From an uncultured Clostridia bacterium (GTDB taxonomy: Bacteria; Bacillota; Clostridia; Oscillospirales; Acutalibacteraceae), in the NCBI GenBank assembly GCA_946497265.1, contig CAMMKL010000138.1, forward strand, positions 1-6,025: DNA of 6,025 nt, written 5' to 3'. Shown piece by piece: positions 1 through 5,064 of the stretch. Position numbers and translations under genes: made by a program. Position 1 is the first letter of the stretch, and every line of letters starts with the position of its first letter. A model generated the notes under the pieces. That model was given only the letters and a program-made list of their open reading frames with translations, was not told where the DNA came from and ran no database searches.

Positions 1-4
1 CCAC

Positions 5-136
5 TTAGCTCTCTCCGCGCAGGGCGGTATTCGCTTTCCAGACAGAAGTGCGGGTAACTCCCAATTGCCGGCTGATGTCTTCCCCTGAAATAAAGCCGTC
101 CGCCGCTTTTAACAAATCCAGGACTTTTTTTTGCAT
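5..136 (-). CDS. BirA-type N-terminal helix-turn-helix fragment (43 aa), possibly a decayed biotin operon repressor/ligase
   Basis: The 43-residue minus-strand product reads like the N-terminal winged-helix domain of BirA-family biotin repressor/ligases. A helix opens with MQKKVLDLLKAADG, followed by the recognition-helix region ISGEDISRQLGVTRTSVWK (residues 16-34). The start is well supported by GGAGGAA just upstream (minus strand, about 142-148). Full-length BirA proteins in Firmicutes are usually over 300 residues, but this frame stops at TAA (5-7) after ALRGES. In the family this part normally reads roughly WK-x-I-N-x-L-R-x-E-G-Y, and each difference here (I to N, N to T, G to S, Y to stop) needs one base change. 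That favours a pseudogene or a base error over a genuine short protein. Sequence beyond the window edge is not visible, so the ligase domain cannot be checked. Confidence 0.55.
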   Translation of the reverse strand: MQKKVLDLLKAADGFISGEDISRQLGVTRTSVWKANTALRGES

Positions 137-178
137 AACAATTCCTCCTGCAAGCTTTCCAATTCTTCCTATCTTTTT

Positions 179-207
179 ATTTTACTCTGCATACCGTAAA
201 AAAGCAA
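179..207 (-). promoter_or_regulatory. Possible sigma-A promoter for the BirA-type HTH gene
   Basis: On the minus strand TTGCTT (202-207) is followed after 17 bp by TAAAAT (179-184), placing a start site roughly 35 bases upstream of the HTH start codon. The -10 is 5/6 to consensus but the -35 is weak, so this is only a candidate. Confidence 0.35.
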
Positions 208-267
208 AGGTAACCGAAGCATTTAAGGAACAAACGGCGATTATGCAGCCCGGATAGGGTTTCACCT

Positions 268-304
268 GTACGTATCTCTTATAGAGTACGCCCCGACCAC
301 GTAC
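268..304. repeat. Inverted-repeat cluster built on GTAC/ACGTAC
   Basis: GTACGT (268-273) is the exact inverse of ACGTAC (299-304). Inside lies a second hairpin: GTA (272-274), a bulged T, CTCT (276-279), loop TAT, AGAG (283-286) and TAC (287-289). The two foldings share bases and so compete. GTAC occurs three times in the element. There is no adjacent U-run on either strand, so it does not look like a terminator. Function unknown; it could be an operator or a leader structure. Confidence 0.4.
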
Positions 305-409
305 CGTTTCTTTGTGGACAACCAGCCAAAACGTTAAAAACAAATAAGAGGCCTGCTTTATAAAAGTAAAAAAACGTAGACCCTTTACGGACTTTTTCTG
401 TTATCGAAT

Positions 410-449
410 GGGCGGCGCTAAACCGAAAAGGGCGGCGCCTAATGAAAGA
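410..449. repeat. Tandem 20-bp direct repeat with GGGCGGCGC core
   Basis: GGGCGGCGC occurs at 410-418 and again at 430-438, exactly 20 bp apart, each copy followed by an AT-rich half containing TAA. Twenty base pairs is about two helical turns, so both copies face the same side of DNA, as is common for paired regulator sites. It lies about 100-125 bp upstream of the NifU-like operon promoter. No regulator is identified. Confidence 0.5.
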
Positions 450-481
450 TCGGAAAAACCAAACGAAGCTTTTTTATAATC

Positions 482-494
482 CATCCATTGGATG
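482..494. repeat. 13-bp perfect palindrome (possible operator)
   Basis: CATCCA (482-487) and TGGATG (489-494) are perfect inverted arms around a single central T. The site lies 40 bp upstream of the -35 of the NifU-like operon and just after a TATAAT at 475-480. An odd-length palindrome in a promoter region suggests a dimeric regulator site, but chance is not excluded. Confidence 0.35.
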
Positions 495-534
495 CCAAAT
501 AGCCTTTTGTACAAAGAAAAAAGAAAGGAATCTC

Positions 535-563
535 TTGATAATTGCCTTTGCACCCATTATAAT
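535..563 (+). promoter_or_regulatory. Sigma-A promoter of the NifU-like/GGGtGRT operon
   Basis: TTGATA (535-540, 5/6 to consensus), a spacer of exactly 17 bp, and a perfect TATAAT (558-563). The predicted transcription start near 570 leaves a 5' untranslated region of about 78 nt before the ATG at 648. This is one of the strongest promoter matches in the window and faces the operon directly. Confidence 0.8.
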
Positions 564-647
564 GGAATTGTAAAAAACCAAGTATTCTGTAGTATTTCGC
601 CATGAAACGCGGAGTACCCGGGAATCCAAACCGAAAGGAGTACCAAT

Positions 648-1340
648 ATGAACTATTCCCATGAAGTGGAAAAAATGTGTACTGTTGCCAAAGGACCGCA
701 TCACGGTCCCGCTCCCATCCCTGAAGAAGGCAAATGGGTAAAATCCTACGAGATTAAGGACATCTCCGGCCTTTCCCATGGCATCGGCTGGTGCGCGCCC
801 CAGCAGGGCTGCTGCAAGCTGACGCTCAATGTCAAAGACGGTATTGTGGAAGAGGCTCTGGTGGAAACCCTGGGCTGCTCCGGCATGACGCACTCCGCCG
901 CTATGGCCGCGGAAATCCTGCCCGGTAAAACCTTGCTGGAATGCCTGAACACCGACTTGGTATGCGACGCCATCAATGTTGCAATGCGTGAAATCTTTAA
1001 GCAACTGGCTTACGGCCGCAGCCAGACCGCATTTTCGGAAGGCGGCCTGCCGGTTGGCGCCAGTCTGGAGGATCTGGGCAAGGGGCTGCGCTCCCAGGTA
1101 GGCACCATGTTCAGCACCAAGCTCAAGGGCGTGCGTTATATGGAAATGGCCGAGGGCTATGTCCTCTCCACCGCTCTGGATGAAAACGATGAAGTGATTG
1201 GTTACAAGTTCGTCAAGCTCGGCAAGATGCTCGAAGACATCCGTCACGGCGTAGACCCCAAAGAGGCCTATGAGAAAAACATCGGCCAGTACGGCCGTTA
1301 CGACGGTGCCGCCAAGTATATCGACCCGCGCGAAGAATAA
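648..1340 (+). CDS. NifU-like iron-sulfur cluster scaffold homologue, GGGtGRT-associated type
   Basis: This 230-residue protein contains a NifU N-terminal/IscU-like fold, recognisable at residues 41-113: GLSHGIGWC, then KLTLNVKDGIVEEALVE, then LGCSGMTHSAAMAAE and LPGKTLLEC. Family members hold a nascent Fe-S cluster on three cysteines and pass it to target proteins in the cytoplasm. C77, in the GCSG turn, matches the second ligand of IscU/SufU. The first-ligand CGD motif is absent; nearby cysteines are C49, C55 and C56, with C99 and C106 further on. At 230 residues it is much longer than IscU (about 130), with an N-terminal extension of about 40 residues and about 100 extra C-terminal residues of unassigned function. 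The start has AAGGAG upstream (636-640). It is first in an operon with the GGGtGRT gene 36 bp downstream. Family assignment is confident; actual scaffold function is inferred. Confidence 0.85.
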   Translation: MNYSHEVEKMCTVAKGPHHGPAPIPEEGKWVKSYEIKDISGLSHGIGWCAPQQGCCKLTLNVKDGIVEEALVETLGCSGMTHSAAMAAEILPGKTLLECLNTDLVCDAINVAMREIFKQLAYGRSQTAFSEGGLPVGASLEDLGKGLRSQVGTMFSTKLKGVRYMEMAEGYVLSTALDENDEVIGYKFVKLGKMLEDIRHGVDPKEAYEKNIGQYGRYDGAAKYIDPREE

Positions 1341-1376
1341 GCTTAGGACCATACAAATAAGGAGGACAAAACTACA

Positions 1377-2384
1377 ATGGCTAATGATGTAATGTTTGAA
1401 GGCAAAGAAAGAAGAATGGCCAAAATAGAAAAGTGTCTCGCCGAGTATGGCCTTGCCAGCCTCGAAGACGCTCGCGACCTTTGCCTGAGCAAAGGCGTAA
1501 ACGCCGAAGCCATCGTGAAGGGCGTTCAGCCCATCGCGTTTGAAAACGCCGTCTGGGCCTATACCCTGGGCTGCGCCGTCGCTATCAAAAAGGAAGTAAA
1601 AACCGCAGCGGAAGCCGCAGAGGCCATCGGCATCGGCCTGGAAGCATTCTGCGTACCCGGCTCGGTCGCCGAACAGAGAAACGTCGGCCGCGGCCACGGC
1701 AACCTGGGCGCTATGCTGCTGCGTGACGAAACAAAGTGCTTTGCTTTCCTGGCCGGCCACGAATCCTTTGCCGCGGCAGAAGGGGCCATTGGCATTGCGC
1801 GTACCGCCAACAAGGCACGCAAAGAGCCCCTGCGCATCATCCTGAACGGCTTGGGCAAAGACGCCGCCTATATTATCTCCAGAATCAACGGCTTTACCTA
1901 TGTAAAAACGGATTTCGACTTCTTCACCGGCGAGCTAAAGGTGGAGGAGGAACGTCCTTTCTCCAACGGTGAACGCGCCGCCGTTAAATGCTATGGCGCC
2001 AACGACGTTCTGGAAGGCGTCGCCATCATGAAAAAGGAAGGCGTTGACGTTTCCATTACCGGTAATTCCACCAACCCGACCCGCTTCCAGCATCTGGTCG
2101 CCGGCACCTACAAGAAGTGGGCGTTGGAAAACGGTAAGAAGTATTTCTCCGTTGCTTCCGGCGGCGGCACCGGCCGCACCCTGCATCCCGACAACATGGC
2201 CGCCGGCCCGGCTTCTTACGGCCTGACCGACTCCATGGGCCGCATGCATGGCGACGCACAGTTTGCCGGTTCCTCTTCCGTTCCGGCACACGTCGAAATG
2301 ATGGGACTCATCGGTATGGGCAACAACCCCATGGTTGGCGCTACCGTTGCCTGCGCGGTTGCGGTTTACGAAGGCTTGAAATAA
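1377..2384 (+). CDS. GGGtGRT-family protein, partner of the NifU-like scaffold
   Basis: This 335-residue protein carries the signature that names its family, GGGTGRT at residues 262-268, within SVASGGGTGRTLHPDN. Other conserved-looking blocks are VGRGHGNLGAM (103-113), GNSTNPTRFQHLVAGTYK (229-246), GRMHGDAQFAG (288-298) and a C-terminal GMGNNPMVGATVACAVAVYE. Glycine-rich loops of this kind often bind phosphate or a cofactor, but no ligand is established as far as I know. There is no signal peptide or clear membrane segment, so it should be cytoplasmic. It has seven scattered cysteines (20, 36, 66, 92, 121, 205, 326) and no CxxC ferredoxin motif. GGAGG precedes the ATG at 1377. The gene sits 36 bp after the NifU-like gene and ends 26 bp before an intrinsic terminator, so the two form a complete operon. 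In other anaerobes this family is known as a neighbour of NifU-like genes. A role in Fe-S assembly or delivery is inference. Confidence 0.88.
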   Translation: MANDVMFEGKERRMAKIEKCLAEYGLASLEDARDLCLSKGVNAEAIVKGVQPIAFENAVWAYTLGCAVAIKKEVKTAAEAAEAIGIGLEAFCVPGSVAEQRNVGRGHGNLGAMLLRDETKCFAFLAGHESFAAAEGAIGIARTANKARKEPLRIILNGLGKDAAYIISRINGFTYVKTDFDFFTGELKVEEERPFSNGERAAVKCYGANDVLEGVAIMKKEGVDVSITGNSTNPTRFQHLVAGTYKKWALENGKKYFSVASGGGTGRTLHPDNMAAGPASYGLTDSMGRMHGDAQFAGSSSVPAHVEMMGLIGMGNNPMVGATVACAVAVYEGLK

Positions 2385-2410
2385 GTCAAAAACTAATAAT
2401 AAGATTTTTA

Positions 2411-2451
2411 AACAGGGTTTCCGGTGCATGCGCATCGGGAACTCTGTTTTT
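2411..2451 (+). terminator. Intrinsic terminator of the NifU-like/GGGtGRT operon
   Basis: A 17-bp stem (2411-2427 with 2432-2448) closes an ATGC tetraloop. All positions pair, counting three G-T wobbles, and the last Ts of the 3' arm begin a TTTTT run (2447-2451). It lies 26 bp after the stop codon of the GGGtGRT gene. Confidence 0.85.
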
Positions 2452-2679
2452 GTGTTGGGAATAACTTGGCGCTAAAAACCATGTAACCTTTTTTGATCGA
2501 ATCCGGCCCTCTGAAACCGTCGGATGAAAAGGAATCGTGAAAATCAGATCCGCCAAATCATAAAAACGTTCACCGATCCAACTCCATACCTGCGCCGGAC
2601 AGGTAACACAGACGGTTTTCCGGAGATTTAACTCGTTTTGTTGCCCCCCGGCTATTGCGCTTTTTCGATAGATAAAATT

Positions 2680-2727
2680 CCCCCACCCTATGGCGTTTTA
2701 CCATAAGGCGGGGGATTTCTCTTTTCT
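2680..2727 (+). terminator. Orphan terminator-like hairpin
   Basis: CCCCC (2680-2684) pairs with GGGGG (2710-2714), CC with GG, and TATGG (2689-2693) with CCATA (2701-2705). There are two single mismatches and a loop CGTTTTA. A T-rich tail (2716-2727) follows on the plus strand, and on the minus strand AATTTTAT follows, so it could act in either direction. No gene ends close to it on the plus strand. It lies about 270 bp beyond the minus-strand membrane-protein gene and could terminate that operon. Confidence 0.5.
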
Positions 2728-2792
2728 TAGCCGGTAACTTATAAATAAAGCGGAGGTTACACTTATAGACACTGTACAAAAGGAAGGGGGAT

Positions 2793-2846
2793 TGCATTTT
2801 TCCCAAAATGCAGTTGAAAGAAAGGGCAGACGAAATTTCCATTTCG
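2793..2846 (+). other. Pair of perfect small hairpins
   Basis: TGCATTTT (2793-2800) pairs perfectly with AAAATGCA (2805-2812) around TCCC. Eighteen bases later CGAAAT (2831-2836) pairs with ATTTCG (2841-2846) around TTCC. Two perfect hairpins with similar tetraloops this close in gene-free DNA suggest a structured transcript, but no promoter was found and the strand is uncertain. Confidence 0.3.
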
Positions 2847-2985
2847 GCTCATACGTAAGGTGGGAGGAAAGCGACCGATGAACTGCTTCTGAGCGGGAGA
2901 ACGCTATTATTTCCCACTGTATCCATTGTGCAAATTTTAAAGGGATTTCCTTTTTAAGTAAGACTCCCGCCGCTTTTGGATGTCA

Positions 2986-3306
2986 TCATGCAACAAACAG
3001 CAAATCAAAAAAAGCAGGTACCGTAATGCAGCAAACGAGCGCGATTACTATTAGATACAGCGCCTTATATTGCCACCGTTTGATTTTACGCAACTGGAAA
3101 AGAGAAATGACAAACACGACCAACGCGATTCCCCACCAGAAAAACCAGGTGAAGTCGTTACAATAAAGCGATTGTTGGTTTTCGCCCAGACGGGAGGCTC
3201 CTTCCCCAAGGTTATTGACCAGAACCGCCTGATGAAACCAGCGGTAGGGAAAGTATAGCGCCGGAAAAAGCAGAAGCTGCCAAAACAGGCGAATCAACTT
3301 TTTCAT
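2986..3306 (-). CDS. Small three-helix membrane protein of unknown function
   Basis: This 106-residue protein was not matched to a family. It has three hydrophobic segments: about residues 4-22 (LIRLFWQLLLFPALYFPYR), 54-71 (WFFWWGIALVVFVISLF) and 82-105 (ALYLIVIALVCCITVPAFF and on). The positive start MKKLIR and the RKIKR cluster after the second segment (73-77) predict a cytoplasmic N-terminus, an external loop of about 30 residues and an outside C-terminus. An in-frame ATG exists seven codons upstream. The start at 3306 is preferred because AGAGGAG lies at proper spacing before it, and the product then begins with a typical MKKLIR membrane-insertion start. It follows the DUF1015 gene by 45 bp on the same strand and is probably co-transcribed. 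No catalytic motif is visible. Confidence 0.7.
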   Translation of the reverse strand: MKKLIRLFWQLLLFPALYFPYRWFHQAVLVNNLGEGASRLGENQQSLYCNDFTWFFWWGIALVVFVISLFQLRKIKRWQYKALYLIVIALVCCITVPAFFDLLFVA

Positions 3307-3351
3307 GGGATCTCCTCTTTTCCACAAACCGGGCCTTCTCGTTTGGTCGGC

Positions 3352-4641
3352 TTACAATAATTTGTTCATGGTAAGGCCGGTGAGCAATTTCGGGTAAAAA
3401 TAGGTGGATTTCTGGGGCATTTTTTCGCCGGCCGCCGCCACGTCGCGAATTTCTTCCACACGCGTAGGGTTGAGCAGGAAGCTGCACTGAAACGCCCCGC
3501 TGTTTACGCTGCCCAAAGCCTCCTTGCGGCTGCGGGTATAGGTCAGGCTCTTTTGATTGGCCATGTCCTCTTTGTCGATTCCCAACAGGCGTTCCAAAAC
3601 CAGGGTGTGCAGCACATTCACATCCAGCTGGCGGGATACCGGGGAAAGCTTCGGCAAAAGGCTGTCCATGACCGCAACGTCCTTGAGCGTGAGCAGGGCG
3701 GCCTTTTCCCCTCCTGCATAAAATCCAAAGGCTTTTTGGCCTTGCCCATAGGCTTTATCAAGCGCGCCTTGCAGCTCGTCCAGCGGAATCCCTTCCCTGA
3801 CTTCAAAATATTCCTCACATTCATGCAAGAGCCTGGATGGGGAGAACCCTTCCACCCCGCGGATCATACGATGGGTTGGGAACACCACCAGCCCCGGGTG
3901 GCTCATCGGCACGAGCATCATCATGACGTAGTCGGCGCCGCTTCCTTCCGGTACCCCCTGCTCGCGCATCGCATCGCGGTAGCGCAGAGCCGTCTCATAC
4001 CGGTGATGGCCGTCGGCAATATAAAGCTTGGTATCGGCGAACCGGCGCTGGATCAAGGCCGTTTCCCCGGGATCCGAAACGGCCCACAGGCGGTGGGTCA
4101 ATCCATCTTCATCGGTCATCTTGCTGAGGGGCTCGCCCGCTTTGGCTTTGGCCAGTATGTCTGCTATCCGCCCTTCCGGGTCGTTCTCCGGATACAGGGA
4201 ATAAATATCGCTGAAATTGCAGCCGGTGGCCTGCATCAACTGAAACCGGTCGGCCTTTGCCTTGGAAAGCGTTTCCTCATGCGGAAGGACAACGCCTTTG
4301 CTGAATTCCTCCAAATGTACCTGGGCAATCAACCCGGATATCGAAAGGGGGCCTTCCATACCGGGAACGGTAAACTCAATTTCATACAGATAAAACGCCT
4401 CGCGTTCATCCTGACGGAGAATCCCCTCCTTCAGCCAAGCGCTGAGGATCTGGCCGGCGGCTTTGTAGGGGTCTTCCCCGTCGCGCGGCAGTTCCAGCCG
4501 GATGATGTTGTATGGGTTACGTTTTAGGTAAGCCTGCCGCTGCTCCTCGCTGATGATGTCATACGGCGGGCAGGCAAGCTCCCGGATATCGCCAGCTTTG
4601 GGGGTAAACCGCAGCGCGCAAAAGGGGCGGACAATAGCCAT
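3352..4641 (-). CDS. DUF1015 family protein
   Basis: The 429-residue product is a full-length DUF1015 family member. Hallmarks are an N-terminal PPYDII (25-30), VVLPHEET (117-124), the family's diagnostic IADGHHRYETAL (208-219), and the C-terminal MPQKSTYFYPKLLTGL (408-423). The paired histidines of DGHHRYET and the early HEE are candidate catalytic or metal-binding residues, but the family has no firmly established reaction. No signal peptide or membrane segment is seen, so it is probably cytoplasmic. In many Clostridia DUF1015 genes lie beside the serine biosynthesis genes serA and serC, but neither is present here. The start at 4641 follows GGAGGAAA closely, and a near-consensus promoter (4698-4726) sits about 50 nt further upstream. 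The small membrane-protein gene lies 45 bp downstream. Family assignment is very secure; function is not. Confidence 0.92.
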   Translation of the reverse strand: MAIVRPFCALRFTPKAGDIRELACPPYDIISEEQRQAYLKRNPYNIIRLELPRDGEDPYKAAGQILSAWLKEGILRQDEREAFYLYEIEFTVPGMEGPLSISGLIAQVHLEEFSKGVVLPHEETLSKAKADRFQLMQATGCNFSDIYSLYPENDPEGRIADILAKAKAGEPLSKMTDEDGLTHRLWAVSDPGETALIQRRFADTKLYIADGHHRYETALRYRDAMREQGVPEGSGADYVMMMLVPMSHPGLVVFPTHRMIRGVEGFSPSRLLHECEEYFEVREGIPLDELQGALDKAYGQGQKAFGFYAGGEKAALLTLKDVAVMDSLLPKLSPVSRQLDVNVLHTLVLERLLGIDKEDMANQKSLTYTRSRKEALGSVNSGAFQCSFLLNPTRVEEIRDVAAAGEKMPQKSTYFYPKLLTGLTMNKLL

Positions 4642-4697
4642 AAAATTTCCTCCATTAATTCTACAGTATGCGGCATGTAATTGCTGCCTTTTCTTTT

Positions 4698-4726
4698 ATT
4701 GTACCCGCGCGCAGCCGTGCCGTCAA
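4698..4726 (-). promoter_or_regulatory. Sigma-A promoter of the DUF1015 operon
   Basis: On the minus strand TTGACG (4721-4726, 5/6) and TACAAT (4698-4703, 5/6) are separated by exactly 17 bp. The predicted start near 4691 gives a leader of about 50 nt before the DUF1015 ATG at 4641. Confidence 0.75.
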
Positions 4727-4754
4727 GGGAATCGCACGTTTTCCAAAGGACTTT

Positions 4755-4860
4755 CATTTGATTTATAAATTTTATATCTGAATTAAATATATAATTATAT
4801 TTGTTTATATAGATTTAAGTCTTTGTTTTATTTTTGTATTTAAAGATAATATTATTCTTA
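4755..4860. other. Extremely AT-rich divergent intergenic segment
   Basis: Bases 4781-4860 contain 8 G or C out of 80 by count, in sharp contrast with the genes on both sides. The segment lies between the leftward DUF1015 promoter and two rightward promoters. It probably acts as an UP-element-like or easily melted promoter region, or marks a junction with acquired DNA. No ORF or specific binding motif was recognised. Confidence 0.5.
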
Positions 4861-4864
4861 AACT

Positions 4865-4894
4865 TTGCAACAAATCTTAAAATTCTCTTACAAT
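4865..4894 (+). promoter_or_regulatory. Upstream tandem promoter of the secreted-protein locus
   Basis: TTGCAA (4865-4870, 4/6) is followed after 18 bp by TACAAT (4889-4894, 5/6). It is weaker than the promoter just downstream. In such AT-rich DNA chance matches are more likely, so confidence is modest. Confidence 0.4.
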
Positions 4895-4907
4895 TTTAAT
4901 GGTTGTA

Positions 4908-4936
4908 TTGATTTCTTTATAAAAATACTATATAAT
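4908..4936 (+). promoter_or_regulatory. Main predicted promoter of the secreted-protein locus
   Basis: TTGATT (4908-4913, 4/6), a 17-bp spacer and a perfect TATAAT (4931-4936). A start near 4943 would give a 5' leader of about 160 nt before the ATG at 5102, unusually long for a small secreted-protein gene and containing two hairpins. Confidence 0.6.
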
Positions 4937-4980
4937 AATTTTTGTAAAAGATCCTTTCCATTTCATATTCAAAACAAAAA

Positions 4981-5064
4981 GAAACAGGTGAGTCCAATGA
5001 GCCGGGTAGGGCGCCTGCAACCTTCGCAGGCAAAAAAGTATAGCAATATTACTTAAGAATGCTA
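4981..5064 (+). promoter_or_regulatory. Structured mRNA leader of the secreted-protein gene
   Basis: A GC-rich island interrupts an otherwise AT-rich leader. GCCTGC (5013-5018) pairs perfectly with GCAGGC (5026-5031) around AACCTTC and is followed by AAAAAA, not a U-run. A second imperfect hairpin is formed by TAGCA (5041-5045) and TGCTA (5060-5064). The segment before the first stem, GAGCCGGGTAGGGC (5000-5012), is G-rich and unpaired in this fold. I did not recognise a known riboswitch core. A 19-codon ORF (4997-5056) behind a weak AGGTG overlaps the stem, so a leader-peptide arrangement is also possible. Confidence 0.4.

Larger units (their letters stand above)
208..534. other. Gene-free divergent regulatory region
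   Basis: This stretch of about 330 bp separates the leftward HTH gene from the rightward NifU-like operon. I see no ORF with both a ribosome binding site and a recognisable product. It contains an inverted-repeat cluster (268-304), a tandem direct repeat (410-449), a TATAAT hexamer at 475-480 without a matching -35, and a 13-bp palindrome (482-494). I compared it by eye with common riboswitch consensus cores (TPP, purine, SAM, cobalamin, glycine, c-di-GMP) and recognised none. Confidence 0.5.
2452..2985. other. Gap of about 530 bp without a convincing gene; several hairpins
   Basis: The stretch separates two convergent operons, one ending at 2384 and the other at 2986. No ORF here combines a start codon, a spaced ribosome binding site and a recognisable product. 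It holds a terminator-like hairpin at 2680-2727, two perfect small hairpins at 2793-2812 and 2831-2846, a ribosome-binding-site-like AAGCGGAGG at 2748-2756, and a distant inverted pair GCGGGAG/CTCCCGC (about 2894-2900 and 2964-2970). I found no good -35/-10 pair. It may be degraded sequence, or it may carry a small RNA; I cannot decide. Confidence 0.5.

Noticed and set aside
48..257. A 69-codon plus-strand frame at the left edge
   Set aside because: It is antisense to the BirA-type HTH start, whose sequence and ribosome binding site are convincing.
602..664. A 20-codon upstream ORF (MKRGVPGN...) overlapping the NifU-like start
   Set aside because: No ribosome binding site precedes the ATG at 602, so translation is unlikely despite the overlap.
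474..1760. A 428-codon minus-strand open frame
   Set aside because: It runs antisense through the NifU-like gene, part of the GGGtGRT gene and their promoter. Both plus-strand products are recognised families with ribosome binding sites; the antisense product resembles nothing and reflects codon bias.
1935..2435. A 166-codon minus-strand frame overlapping the operon end
   Set aside because: It starts inside the terminator hairpin and is antisense to the conserved GGGTGRT region. It is a shadow.
2570..2842. A 90-codon minus-strand frame in the gap
   Set aside because: No Shine-Dalgarno sequence precedes its ATG, it spans the orphan terminator hairpin, and the translated sequence has no recognisable character.
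2941..2960. Short AAAGG/CCTTT hairpin as terminator of the membrane-protein gene
   Set aside because: Only five A/T-rich base pairs, with a weak T-run on either strand. The hairpin at 2680-2727 is a better candidate.
3553..4527. A 324-codon plus-strand open frame
   Set aside because: It is antisense to the DUF1015 gene, whose family motifs are unmistakable, and its product has no recognisable domain.
4981..5040. c-di-GMP or other known riboswitch in the leader
   Set aside because: The GCCGGGTAG segment recalls part of GEMM-type aptamers, but the invariant GGACGCAAAG-like core is absent. No other known core was matched.
4865..5056. A 63-codon plus-strand frame from 4865
   Set aside because: Its start lies within the -35 of one predicted promoter and upstream of the other, with no ribosome binding site. 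Only the short internal ATG at 4997 deserves mention.
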